A stretch of 64,000 nt of DNA. Source: JAFGPL01 sp963781805. GTDB lineage: Bacteria > Bacteroidota > Bacteroidia > Bacteroidales > UBA10428. Of the stretch, positions 29,575-38,672 are shown in pieces. The notes under the pieces were generated by a model, which made no database searches, was not told the origin of the DNA, and saw only the letters and a program-made list of their open reading frames with translations. Every line of letters starts with the position of its first letter. Position 1 is the stretch's first letter. The position numbers were made by a program, and so were the translations under genes. The stretch spans positions 4,278,001 through 4,342,000 of the forward strand of contig CAWAHF010000004.1 of NCBI GenBank assembly GCA_963781805.1, written 5' to 3'.

Positions 29575-30819
29575 TTAATCGTATCTGATTGTTTTTACCG
29601 GACTAATTCTTGAAATTACCATGGCTGGCAACTGAAGAATTAACAATGTTAGTATTAGAGTGCCGATATTTAAAATAAGAAAATAGAGTCCGTTAAAATT
29701 AATCGGAACATAATCAATAAAATAGGATGATTGTTCCAGCTTTATAATCCGGAAAGTATACTGAAGCCAACAAATCGAAAGACCTATCAGATTTCCCCAG
29801 AATAGACCTTTTATCATAAGATAGGTTGCCTGGTACAGGAAAATTCTCTGGATCGTCCGGTTTTGCGTTCCAACTGCCTTAAGGATGCCTATCATATTGG
29901 TACGATCCAGAATCATAATCAATAAGCCGGAAATCATGTTGAAGGAGGCCACAATCAACATGAGACCCAGAATGATCCAGACATTTTTATCGATTAATCC
30001 CAGCCAGTCAAAAATTTGTGGATTCTTTTGTTTGATGTTAATTACGCGCAATCTTGCACCCTCTTCGGATATTTGAGATCCAACAATTCCCGAAACCATA
30101 TAGGTCATATAATCCAGATCGTTAAAATTTTTAATCAAAACTTCAAAACCACTTATCTGATCCCTGCTCCAGTTATTCAATTGTTGAATATGACCGATAT
30201 CGGCCAGAATGAACTGCTTATCAAATTCTTCGAGACTTGTTTCATAAATGCCTGAAACTCTGAATGGCCGACCCCTGGGTTTATCATCAATAAAATACAT
30301 CCCAAATTTATCACCTACTTTGAGTTTTAGCAATGAAGAAAGATATTTGGAAATCAGAACTTTATCGGTTTTAACCGAATCATTAACATGAAATATTTCT
30401 CCTTCTTTCAGATTTTCTTTAAAGAAACTCCAATCAAAATCACTTCCAATTCCTTTTGCAATAGCTCCCTGAATATCATCTTTGGTTTTTATAATTCCCG
30501 GCTTGGTGGCAAAAATCTGGATATGTTTAATTCCATAAACCGAATCAAGCGATGGATAGAAAGGCTGGTTTTTGGAAATGGGTTTTGTTTCGAAAGAATT
30601 GTTTGAATCGTAATTGACTATTTGAATATGTGCTCCGAAACCCGCAATTTTTCTTCTGATTTCATTCTTAAATCCTGTAACAACGGCAACCGAAATAATC
30701 ATAACTGCCAGACCAAGTGATATAGCAAGTACCGAAATCTTAATAATCGGTCTTGAAATCGCCTGTTTGCTTTCTTTATCAATAGTTAGTCTTCTGGCAA
30801 TAAAAAATTCGAAGTTCAA
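29575..30819 (-). CDS. LolC/LolE-type ABC transporter permease
   Basis: A 414-residue protein with the MacB/LolC layout: an N-terminal helix after a basic start (VLAISLGLAVMIISVAVVTG), a large periplasmic domain (residues about 65-260) and three C-terminal membrane helices with the FtsX signature including MIGILKAVGTQNRTIQRIFL. In proteobacteria LolCE releases lipoproteins from the inner membrane to LolA. Bacteroidota carry homologues annotated the same way. The ATPase partner LolD is not in the window. It is upstream of the Nudix gene on the same strand. Confidence 0.85.
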   Translation of the reverse strand: MNFEFFIARRLTIDKESKQAISRPIIKISVLAISLGLAVMIISVAVVTGFKNEIRRKIAGFGAHIQIVNYDSNNSFETKPISKNQPFYPSLDSVYGIKHIQIFATKPGIIKTKDDIQGAIAKGIGSDFDWSFFKENLKEGEIFHVNDSVKTDKVLISKYLSSLLKLKVGDKFGMYFIDDKPRGRPFRVSGIYETSLEEFDKQFILADIGHIQQLNNWSRDQISGFEVLIKNFNDLDYMTYMVSGIVGSQISEEGARLRVINIKQKNPQIFDWLGLIDKNVWIILGLMLIVASFNMISGLLIMILDRTNMIGILKAVGTQNRTIQRIFLYQATYLMIKGLFWGNLIGLSICWLQYTFRIIKLEQSSYFIDYVPINFNGLYFLILNIGTLILTLLILQLPAMVISRISPVKTIRYD

Positions 30820-30883
30820 ATCGCGGTAATTATAAAGTTTAATATGCTAATTTAGTGTCTTCATTTGAATACCTTTTGATTCT

Positions 30884-32068
30884 ATGCAAAAAATTACACT
30901 TGTTTTTTTGCTCTTTACTGCAATTTCTATTGCGAATTGTAAGAATATAAAATATAGTGAAACAAAAATTATTACCGGGGCCGAGCGCATAGAAACGTAT
31001 CTTCCGGGTCTTCGGAATAAAAGAGTCGGGCTTGTTGTAAATCAATCTTCAATAGTCGGCAAAACGCATTTGCTTGACACACTATTATCTCTGAAAATAA
31101 ATGTAAAAATTATATTTAGTCCGGAACACGGATATGGAGGAGTGGGTGATCCCGGAGAATCCATTCAAAATAAGATGGAAGAAAAATCGGGTATTCCGAT
31201 TATTTCTCTTTATGGAAAAAAGAGAAAACCTTCACCCGAAGATTTGGACGGTTTGGATATTGTGGTTTTTGATATTCAGGATGTGGGGGTGAGATTTTAT
31301 ACCTATATCTCCACATTGCATTATGTTATGGAAGCTTGTGCGGAAAGCTCAGTCCCTCTCTTGCTTCTTGACAGACCCAATCCGAATGGTTTTTATATTG
31401 ATGGGCCCGTAATGGAAGAAAAATATAGATCTTTCCTGGGATTGGAACCGATTCCTATCGTCTATGGACTAACCATTGGGGAATTGGCCAACATGATTAA
31501 CAATGAAGGATGGTTAAATGATCATATTAAATGTGCAATAGAAGTGGTTAAATGTGAGAACTATACGCATAATTCAGTTTACAATCTTCCTGTCAATCCA
31601 TCTCCAAATCTTAGAAACATGAAGGCGGTGTATTTATACCCTACCATCGGGCTTTTTGTTGGAACTGAAATGAGTCTGGGGCATGGTACCGATTTTCCTT
31701 ATTTAGTTATCGGTCATCCTGATTTTCCTGAGAAGAGTTTTCACTTTGTTCCCCATCCGAATTTAGGTTCAAAAAATCCTGAATTAAATGGGATAGAGTG
31801 TTACGGAGTGGATTTAAATAAATTAACTGTGGATAGCGCCAGAAATCTCAAAAAAATTGATATCAGATTAATTCAGATAGTTTATCACAAGATGAATGAA
31901 AGCAGTAGTTTTTTTAATACTTCCTTCAATTATCATGCGGGAAACAGTGAATTGCAATCACAAATTATTCATGGGGTTTCGGCAGAAGCAATCAGAGCAT
32001 CATGGGCCGATGGAATTTCAGAGTATAAAAAAATCAGGGAAAAGTATTTACTCTACCCTGATTTCTAA
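30884..32068 (+). CDS. NamZ-like exo-beta-N-acetylmuramidase (DUF1343)
   Basis: A 394-residue protein of the DUF1343 family, whose characterised member NamZ removes N-acetylmuramic acid from the non-reducing end of peptidoglycan fragments. Family blocks seen are RVGLVVNQSS, FSPEHGYGG, VVFDIQDVGVRFYTYISTL and LLDRPNPNG. An N-terminal hydrophobic segment indicates export; the residue before Cys19 is asparagine, so lipidation is uncertain. With MltF 2 kb away it points to wall recycling, though the genes are not in one operon. It is convergent with the aminotransferase gene. Confidence 0.9.
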   Translation: MQKITLVFLLFTAISIANCKNIKYSETKIITGAERIETYLPGLRNKRVGLVVNQSSIVGKTHLLDTLLSLKINVKIIFSPEHGYGGVGDPGESIQNKMEEKSGIPIISLYGKKRKPSPEDLDGLDIVVFDIQDVGVRFYTYISTLHYVMEACAESSVPLLLLDRPNPNGFYIDGPVMEEKYRSFLGLEPIPIVYGLTIGELANMINNEGWLNDHIKCAIEVVKCENYTHNSVYNLPVNPSPNLRNMKAVYLYPTIGLFVGTEMSLGHGTDFPYLVIGHPDFPEKSFHFVPHPNLGSKNPELNGIECYGVDLNKLTVDSARNLKKIDIRLIQIVYHKMNESSSFFNTSFNYHAGNSELQSQIIHGVSAEAIRASWADGISEYKKIREKYLLYPDF

Positions 32069-32088
32069 TCTTTTAGTATAATCTGGTT

Positions 32089-33333
32089 TTAGTATCCCGA
32101 ATCAGAGGTAATGTATACGCCCTTTGATTTAATTATTCCTGTTCTGCCCGGATAAGCTTCAATCCCCTTTCTTAGACATATCATAGCGTTTTTCAAATCA
32201 TCGAGATTCAAAACATATGCGATTCTTACTTCCTGTCTGCCAAAGTCGGTATTGTAATAGAAACCTGCACCAGGCGCCAGCATTACAGTTTGCTTCTGAT
32301 ATTCAAATTCTTCAAGCATCCACATCGAGAACTTTTCCGCATCATCTACCGGTAATTTTGCCATACAATAAAAGGCTCCTTTGGGCATGGGACAATAAAC
32401 ACCGGGTATACTATTAAGTTCTTTGATGATATAATTCCTTCTCTCAAGAAATTTATTGTAAATGTCCTCCAGGTATTCCTCAGTAGAATCCATTGCAGCT
32501 TCGGCTGCTATCTGTCCAAGATAGGGAGGCGACAACCTTGCCTGACAAAATTTAAGCGCTGTTGATAACAGTTCTTTGTTTTTGGACACCATGGCACCAA
32601 CCCGCAACCCTGTTGCGCTATAACGTTTAGAAACTGAATCAATTAACACGACATTGTTTTCGATGCCCTCCATATTCATCATTGAGATGAATTCATTCCC
32701 ATCATAACACAATTCCCTGTAAACCTCGTCTGAAAAAAGAAACAAATTGTATTTTTTTACCAGGTCACGCAACTGTTCCAATTCACTTTTTGAATAAATA
32801 TAACCCGTTGGGTTATTCGGATTACAGATAATTATCGCCTTGGTACGTTTTGTGATTTTTTTCTCGAACTCAGAAATAGGAGGCAGAGCAAAACCATTTT
32901 CGATATGAGAAGTAATCGGAACAACCACTACATCTGTAGCAGTGGCAAAACTAAAGTAATTTGCATAAAATGGCTCCGGAACAATTATTTCATCACCGGC
33001 ATTCAAACATGTAAGCAACGTAATGGTAATAGCTTCCGAGGCGCCGGTAGTTATCAGAATATTTTCATAGGTAACATCGATATGAATACCCTGAAAATAA
33101 CTTGCAAATTTTTTTCTAAGGGATTCATTGCCTGCACTATGTCCATAATCGATAATTTTTATATCGAAATTTTTTACTGCTTCGATTGCTTTCTCAGAAG
33201 TGGCAATATCAGGTTGTCCGATATTAAGTCTGTATACAATATTTCCTTTCTGAGCAGATTTCTCAGCAAGGGGTACTAGTTTACGAATGGGCGAATTTGG
33301 CATTAGGACGCCTCTCTTCGAAATGTCTGGCAT
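32089..33333 (-). CDS. Class I/II PLP-dependent aminotransferase
   Basis: A 414-residue fold-type I aminotransferase of the aspartate aminotransferase superfamily. The pyridoxal-binding lysine lies in DSVSKRYSATGLRVG. Other markers are LNIGQPDIAT near residue 38, the NPNNPTGY block and the C-terminal arginine in EVRIAY. The start at 33333 (MPDISKRG) is preferred because homologues I recall begin with a similar segment; an ATG ten codons later (MPNSPIRK) is possible. Substrate is not evident. It is monocistronic. Confidence 0.9.
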   Translation of the reverse strand: MPDISKRGVLMPNSPIRKLVPLAEKSAQKGNIVYRLNIGQPDIATSEKAIEAVKNFDIKIIDYGHSAGNESLRKKFASYFQGIHIDVTYENILITTGASEAITITLLTCLNAGDEIIVPEPFYANYFSFATATDVVVVPITSHIENGFALPPISEFEKKITKRTKAIIICNPNNPTGYIYSKSELEQLRDLVKKYNLFLFSDEVYRELCYDGNEFISMMNMEGIENNVVLIDSVSKRYSATGLRVGAMVSKNKELLSTALKFCQARLSPPYLGQIAAEAAMDSTEEYLEDIYNKFLERRNYIIKELNSIPGVYCPMPKGAFYCMAKLPVDDAEKFSMWMLEEFEYQKQTVMLAPGAGFYYNTDFGRQEVRIAYVLNLDDLKNAMICLRKGIEAYPGRTGIIKSKGVYITSDSGY

Positions 33334-33393
33334 TATGTGTAATTATGAAATGAAAAAATTCAATAAAACAAAACAAGGAAGATATCCGAAATA

Positions 33394-33834
33394 TTAGTCA
33401 TTTGTTGAGTCTGCCTGCGTTTTTTCAACAGGTTTTGGAGTTACATTCCCAATTATTTTAAGTACAATTGGATTATCTGTTGCATTCGAAGCAACGGAAA
33501 TTGATTTATTGATTGGGCCAACCCTGTTGGTATTATAAACGACAATAATTTTAGATGATTCACCTGCTTTTATAGGTTCTTTAGGCCAGGAAGGAACAGT
33601 ACAGCCACACGTAGAATGAACATCATTCAGCACAAGCGCTTCTTTGCCCGTATTGGTAAACTCAAATTCACATTGTCCATTATCGCCTTGCATTATTTTT
33701 CCGTAATCGTGTTCAGTCTTTTTAAACTCAATTTTTGGGCCGTTTTCATTCTTTTTCTCCTGGTTGGTAGTTTGTGAACAGCTTATTGAAACTGCAAAAA
33801 CAGTAAACGCAAATATTGTAAATAGCTTTCTCAT
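33394..33834 (-). CDS. DUF1573 lipoprotein
   Basis: A 146-residue protein with an export signal ending in ISC (Cys19), followed by a DUF1573 domain. The domain markers are FKKTEHDYGKI, CEFEFTNTGKEAL and the cysteine pair in STCGCTVPSW, then a beta-sandwich ending in IGNV. These small Ig-like proteins are very common in Bacteroidota envelopes; their role is unknown. The C-terminal tail is polar and charged. It stands alone, upstream of the aminotransferase on the same strand but 60 bases away. Confidence 0.85.
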   Translation of the reverse strand: MRKLFTIFAFTVFAVSISCSQTTNQEKKNENGPKIEFKKTEHDYGKIMQGDNGQCEFEFTNTGKEALVLNDVHSTCGCTVPSWPKEPIKAGESSKIIVVYNTNRVGPINKSISVASNATDNPIVLKIIGNVTPKPVEKTQADSTND

Positions 33835-34036
33835 GATTTAATAATTTTAAAGTTGAACAAAATTAAATGAATTCATTTAAAATACGAACTATATTTTTGA
33901 TTTACTTCTTACAATTTTAAGATTTATTAACAAAATCTATTCCAATTAATAATCAGTCGGGCAAAGATTCGTTTTATTTGAATGATTTATTCAGTATGCA
34001 TTCATTAAATTCTTTTATTCCCCTGCAATAAATTGC

Positions 34037-34044
34037 TACTTTTG
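34037..34044 (+). promoter_or_regulatory. Promoter -7 box of valS
   Basis: TACTTTTG matches TAnnTTTG and lies 36 bases before the valS ATG. The region where the -33 element should be is T-rich but has no clean TTG, so this is a partial match. Confidence 0.45.
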
Positions 34045-34079
34045 CCAAGAATTAAATTTTTGATTTTATTGAATACAAG

Positions 34080-36707
34080 ATGAATATTCCAAGCAAATAC
34101 AATCCAAAAGAGATAGAAGATAAATGGTATAAATTCTGGATGGATAATAAATTGTTTCATTCGGAACCTGATCAACGTAAACCATATACAATTGTAATCC
34201 CACCTCCAAATGTCACAGGTGTTTTGCATATGGGACACATGCTCAACAATACCATTCAGGATATTTTAATTCGTCGTGCCCGAATGCTTGGTTTCAATGC
34301 CCTGTGGGTGCCTGGCACCGACCATGCCTCTATTGCTACCGAAGCAAGGGTAGTAAACAAATTGAAAAGTGAAGGAATTGATAAGAAAGATATTTCCCGG
34401 GATGAATTTTTGAAACATGCCTGGGAATGGACGCACAAGCATGGCGGAATAATACTTGAACAACTGAAAAAGCTTGGAGCATCATGCGATTGGGAAAGAA
34501 CTAAATTTACCATGGATGATGAAATGTCTGAAAGCGTTATTAAGGTGTTTGTTGATCTTTACCGAAAAGGGAAAATATATCGGGGAGTTCGGATGGTTAA
34601 TTGGGATCCCCAGGCTAAAACAGCCGTTTCGGATGAAGAAGTCATTTACAAAGAAGTAAAATCGAAACTGTATTACGTCATTTATAAAATTGAGGGTGAA
34701 GATGCATTCGTTACCATTGCCACAACCCGACCGGAGACAATCCTGGGTGATACTGCAGTATGTATAAATCCGGAGGATAAAAGATTTAAGCACCTTAAAG
34801 GTAAGAAAGTTTATGTTCCGATGATAAACAGGTTGGTTCCGATTATTGAAGATGCATACGTGGACATGGAGTTTGGGACAGGATGTCTGAAAATAACTCC
34901 TGCACATGATGTTAACGATTATGAAATTGGCATCAGACATAACCTGGAAAGCATTGATATATTTAACGATGATGGAAGCATGAGCGAGAAAGCCGGGCTT
35001 TTCGTCGGAAAAGATCGGTTCAAAGCCCGTGAACTTGTTGTGAAAATGCTTGAAGATGAAGGATTGCTTGCAAAGACAGAAGATTATGTAAATAAAATTG
35101 GATTTTCGGAAAGAACGGATGCAGTTATTGAACCAAAACTTTCGATGCAGTGGTTTCTGGAAATGAAAGAACTCTCAAAACCTGCACTCAACCATGTTAT
35201 GAATAATGATATTGCCCTGATTCCATCAAAGTTTAAAAACACCTATAAGCATTGGATGGAAAATGTAAAAGACTGGTGCTTATCGCGGCAACTCTGGTGG
35301 GGGCACCGCATACCAGCATATTATATTAATAATTCAAATGATTATGTGGTTGCAGAAACAGTTGAAGAAGCCTTAAAACTTGCTCAGGAAAAAACAGGTA
35401 ATAATGAATTAAAATGGACAAATTTAAAACAGGATGAAGATGTTCTTGATACCTGGTTCTCTTCCTGGCTCTGGCCTATCTCCGTTCTGGATGGTATCAG
35501 AAGTCCGGAAAATAAAGACATAAAATATTATTATCCGACAAGCGATCTGATAACTGCTCCCGAAATATTATTCTTCTGGGTAGCGCGTATGATAATTGCC
35601 GGTTATGAATATATGAATGAAAAACCATTTAATAATGTCTATTTAACGGGCCTGGTCAGAGACAGCCATCGAAGGAAAATGTCAAAATCATTGGGTAATT
35701 CGCCCGATCCGATAAATCTGATTGAAAAATACAGTGCAGATGGTGTAAGGGTTGGAATGTTGCTTTGTTCACCTGCAGGAAATGATTTGTTATTCGACGA
35801 AAGTCTGCCTGAACAGGGCAGAAACTATGCAAATAAAATATGGAATGCATTCAGACTGGTAAAATCCTGGAATGTTGATGCTTCAATTCCTCAACCTGAG
35901 CATGCTCAGCATGGGATTACATGGTTTTTTGAACGTTTGAAACAAGGTATTTCAGATATTGAAGCATGTTTCGATCAATATAAAATATCAGATGCTTTGA
36001 TGCAACTCTATCGTCTTTTCTGGGAAGACTTTTCATCATTTTATCTGGAGATTATCAAACCGGAATTTGGAAAAGCTATAGATAAAAATACCTATCGTTC
36101 AACAATTGATATATTTGAGCATCTGCTTAAATTATTACATCCGTTTATGCCTTTCATTACGGAGGAGATATGGCACCTGCTTAAAGAAAGGGCAGAACTG
36201 GAAAGTATAATGGGTACAAGCATGCCTCAGGCCAAACCTCATGACAATGAAATTCTTTCATTATTTGATGATGCAAAAGAGGTTATCGGTTTTATAAGAA
36301 ATACCCGGGCAAATAATCAGATTCCAAACAAAGACAAACTTGAACTTAGTATCAATGCCACGGGCTATCATAATCATTTTAATTCGGTTATTCAGAAACT
36401 TGGAAATCTTTCTGCAATAAAAATGATTGATCACAAACCCGAAGGTGTTGTGAGCCTTATAACAAAATCGGCAGAATACTATATCGCTCTTGGAGATAGT
36501 ATTAATCATGAAGAAGAAATTAAAAAAATTAAATCTGAATTAATTTATACCAGGGGATTTCTTGATTCGGTTATGAAAAAACTGAATAACACAAGATTTA
36601 CGTCAAATGCCCCGGCAAATGTTATTGCAATCGAAAATATTAAAAAGGCAGATGCTGAATCAAAAATCAAAGCTCTTGAGGAAAGGCTGAAAATTCTGAA
36701 AAAATAA
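34080..36707 (+). CDS. valS: Valyl-tRNA synthetase
   Basis: ValS charges tRNA-Val and edits mischarged threonine. The 875-residue product has the class I signatures HMGH (residues 50-53, in PPPNVTGVLHMGHM) and KMSKS (about residue 533). The editing domain is visible as TTRPETILGDTAV, and the tRNA-anticodon domain follows. A C-terminal coiled coil (EEEIKKIKSELIYTRGF to the end) is the usual ValS tail. Length is standard. It is a single-gene unit. Confidence 0.98.
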   Translation: MNIPSKYNPKEIEDKWYKFWMDNKLFHSEPDQRKPYTIVIPPPNVTGVLHMGHMLNNTIQDILIRRARMLGFNALWVPGTDHASIATEARVVNKLKSEGIDKKDISRDEFLKHAWEWTHKHGGIILEQLKKLGASCDWERTKFTMDDEMSESVIKVFVDLYRKGKIYRGVRMVNWDPQAKTAVSDEEVIYKEVKSKLYYVIYKIEGEDAFVTIATTRPETILGDTAVCINPEDKRFKHLKGKKVYVPMINRLVPIIEDAYVDMEFGTGCLKITPAHDVNDYEIGIRHNLESIDIFNDDGSMSEKAGLFVGKDRFKARELVVKMLEDEGLLAKTEDYVNKIGFSERTDAVIEPKLSMQWFLEMKELSKPALNHVMNNDIALIPSKFKNTYKHWMENVKDWCLSRQLWWGHRIPAYYINNSNDYVVAETVEEALKLAQEKTGNNELKWTNLKQDEDVLDTWFSSWLWPISVLDGIRSPENKDIKYYYPTSDLITAPEILFFWVARMIIAGYEYMNEKPFNNVYLTGLVRDSHRRKMSKSLGNSPDPINLIEKYSADGVRVGMLLCSPAGNDLLFDESLPEQGRNYANKIWNAFRLVKSWNVDASIPQPEHAQHGITWFFERLKQGISDIEACFDQYKISDALMQLYRLFWEDFSSFYLEIIKPEFGKAIDKNTYRSTIDIFEHLLKLLHPFMPFITEEIWHLLKERAELESIMGTSMPQAKPHDNEILSLFDDAKEVIGFIRNTRANNQIPNKDKLELSINATGYHNHFNSVIQKLGNLSAIKMIDHKPEGVVSLITKSAEYYIALGDSINHEEEIKKIKSELIYTRGFLDSVMKKLNNTRFTSNAPANVIAIENIKKADAESKIKALEERLKILKK

Positions 36708-36821
36708 TTGATAGAGGTCGATTTTATTTGTCTGAGTGATCAAATTAAACACATAATCGATTAATTTGTAAGGCATTAATTGTCGTCTGGAACAATCGCT
36801 TAAATATAATTATAAAAATAG

Positions 36822-36852
36822 TTGTATAACTATAAAATTAGTTATACATTTG
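36822..36852 (+). promoter_or_regulatory. Promoter and palindromic operator of the BlaI-type gene
   Basis: TTG at 36822-36824 and TACATTTG at 36845-36852 are separated by 20 bases. A perfect inverted repeat, TGTATAACTA (36823-36832) and TAGTTATACA (36839-36848) with a six-base gap, covers both promoter elements, as expected for an autorepressor of the BlaI/MecI family. The -7 box ends only 4 bases before the ATG of the repressor. Confidence 0.85.
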
Positions 36853-36856
36853 TGTT

Positions 36857-37240
36857 ATGGAAAGCAAAGAACTAACAAAAGCTGAAGAACAAGTGATGCA
36901 ATACCTCTGGAAAATGAAAAAGGGTTTTCTGAAAGATATTGTAAACCAGTTTCCTGAACCAAAACCCGCATATACAACTATTTCTACAGTCATCAGGATT
37001 TTGGTAAAGAAAGAAATTATCGGATACAATACGTATGGGAAAATTCATGAATATTATCCACTGGTATCAAAGAGAAACTATTTTCAGAACCATGTAAAAA
37101 TAATCATCGATAATTTTTTTAATGGTTCTGCCCCTGAGTTTGCTTCATTTTTTGCAAACGAACAAATGAATCTTTCAGAACTGGAAGAGATTAAAAAGCT
37201 GATTGAAGAAAGAATCAAAAATATAAAATCTGATAAATAG
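36857..37240 (+). CDS. BlaI/MecI-family transcriptional repressor
   Basis: A 127-residue winged-helix repressor. It begins with the family hallmark LTKAEEQVMQYLWKMKKG, continues with YTTISTVIRILVKKEIIG (recognition helix and wing) and has a C-terminal dimerisation helix. BlaI-type repressors are inactivated when a paired M56 membrane protease senses a signal; that partner is the next gene, 4 bases downstream. The start at 36857 is fixed by the match of the first residues to the family and by the promoter just upstream, which leaves almost no leader. No beta-lactamase gene is adjacent. Confidence 0.92.
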   Translation: MESKELTKAEEQVMQYLWKMKKGFLKDIVNQFPEPKPAYTTISTVIRILVKKEIIGYNTYGKIHEYYPLVSKRNYFQNHVKIIIDNFFNGSAPEFASFFANEQMNLSELEEIKKLIEERIKNIKSDK

Positions 37241-37244
37241 TTTT

Positions 37245-38558
37245 ATGATTGCATATCTGTGGTATATTTTAAAAGTAAGTGTTTGTTTGTTAATGTTCTA
37301 CGCTTTCTATAGTATATTTCTCAGAAACTGTACGTATTTCTTTCTAAACAGGATATACCTGGTGTTAGGTATGATTCTCTCTTTTATTATTCCAATTCTT
37401 GAATTTTCAATATTTAAAAAACAGTCAGATTCAGAATTTTCAACTATGATAAACAGATTTTTGATTATTCCGGAAAATGATTTTTTTCAACCTCAAACTT
37501 TTTCGAATGGCATAAAAACGATCAACTTTACAACAGCCTTGTCGGTGATCTATTTTACCGGACTGGCTCTTTTGTTCTTCAGACTTTTGCTTTCTTTTCT
37601 CAGGATTAACCGAATAAGGAGAGATTCTGAAATCTTAAAAATAGGTAAACTTAATTTTGCAAAAACGAATGCAATTTCACCTTTTTCGTTTTTTAAAATT
37701 ATTTTTTTACCGGAAAATGAAAACAATCCAATGATCATTGAACATGAAAAAGCTCATATTACACAATTTCATTGGTTTGATCTGGTGGTTGCTGAGATTG
37801 TTTCTTTGCTGCTTTGGTTTAATCCATTTGTTTTTCTTTACAAAAGTTCCCTGAAATTACAACATGAATACCTTGCAGACCATAGAGTGATCAGGAATAA
37901 ATTCGATTTGGAAAAATATCTTGATTGTATGGTTAATCGTATTCAGACGGTGAGTTCACAGGGACTTATTAGTCAATTTTATTACAAAACCATTAAAAAA
38001 CGTATTGTCATGATAACCAAAAATAAATCTTCAATTAAATATCTGGGAATATATCTGTTAGTGATTCCTTTGATATCTTTTTTGCTATTTGCATTTACTT
38101 TCGTCAGATACAATGCAGTTTCAAATTCTGTAAATCTGTCTGTGAAAATTCAGGATGAAAATGTACCATCAATTTCACCTGTAGATATAAAAAAAGTGAC
38201 GCATATCTCCGGTTTTGGAGAAAGGAAAAATCCAATCACCGGAGAAAAGGACTTTCATTATGCTGTAGATTTGGCTGCGCCGGAAGGTGAGAGGGTAATG
38301 GCCACAGCGAATGGAATCGTTGCCAAAGCAGACTTCGATTCAAAAATGGGGAATTACATTCTGATAAAGCATAGCGAGGTATTTTCCACATTCTGTTCTC
38401 ATCTGAAAAGTATATCTGTAAAAGCAGGCGAACAAGTTAAGCGTGGGCGGACCATAGGATTCGTAGGAAATACTGGTCTGTCAACCGGACCTCATGTGCA
38501 TTATGAAGTACTTAAAAATGGGGAAAGGGTAAATCCGAAAGAATACATGCCCGAATAG
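37245..38558 (+). CDS. M56 antirepressor protease fused to an M23 peptidase domain
   Basis: A 437-residue membrane protein. Residues 1-120 contain three membrane helices; the M56 zinc site HEKAH lies at about 166-170, followed by a fourth-helix region near 270-290. The C-terminal part (about 325-437) is an M23 peptidase with its metal ligands intact: HYAVD (about 338-342) and GPHVHYE (about 415-421), plus the GNTGLSTG loop. BlaR1 has a penicillin-binding sensor in this position, so the M23 domain may sense or cut peptidoglycan in the periplasm. It forms an operon with the BlaI-type repressor. Signal and targets are unknown. Confidence 0.88.
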   Translation: MIAYLWYILKVSVCLLMFYAFYSIFLRNCTYFFLNRIYLVLGMILSFIIPILEFSIFKKQSDSEFSTMINRFLIIPENDFFQPQTFSNGIKTINFTTALSVIYFTGLALLFFRLLLSFLRINRIRRDSEILKIGKLNFAKTNAISPFSFFKIIFLPENENNPMIIEHEKAHITQFHWFDLVVAEIVSLLLWFNPFVFLYKSSLKLQHEYLADHRVIRNKFDLEKYLDCMVNRIQTVSSQGLISQFYYKTIKKRIVMITKNKSSIKYLGIYLLVIPLISFLLFAFTFVRYNAVSNSVNLSVKIQDENVPSISPVDIKKVTHISGFGERKNPITGEKDFHYAVDLAAPEGERVMATANGIVAKADFDSKMGNYILIKHSEVFSTFCSHLKSISVKAGEQVKRGRTIGFVGNTGLSTGPHVHYEVLKNGERVNPKEYMPE

Positions 38559-38571
38559 GATTAAATCAGTA

Positions 38572-38659
38572 TAGTGTCATGTCAAGCAGTAGTCACCCTG
38601 AACTTGTTTCAGGGTCTCCGAAAGATTAATTCCTACATTTAATGCCTGACATGACACTA
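38572..38659. repeat. Nested palindrome, REP/MITE-like element
   Basis: Outer arms TAGTGTCATGTCA (38572-38584) and TGACATGACACTA (38647-38659) are perfect complements. Inside lies a second hairpin, ACCCTGAA and TTCAGGGT. The inner sequence resembles intergenic palindromes spread through many bacterial genomes as REP elements. It lies between two convergent genes and ends in a T-run, so it may also act as a terminator. Confidence 0.65.
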
Positions 38660-38672
38660 ATTTTTTTAATAA

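Noticed and set aside
30867..30876. A TACCTTTTG box before the NamZ-like gene as a promoter
   Set aside because: The spacing between TA and TTTG is one base too long and no -33 TTG lies at the right distance.
32905..33279. A 124-codon plus-strand frame opposite the aminotransferase
   Set aside because: The aminotransferase on the other strand has clear family motifs across the same bases.
34482..34940. A 152-codon reverse-strand frame within valS
   Set aside because: It is a shadow of the certain valS coding sequence, which accounts for the whole region.
36857..38558. Reading the BlaI/M56 pair as a beta-lactam resistance operon
   Set aside because: No beta-lactamase or PBP2a gene is adjacent, and the C-terminal domain of the M56 protein is M23, not a penicillin-binding sensor.
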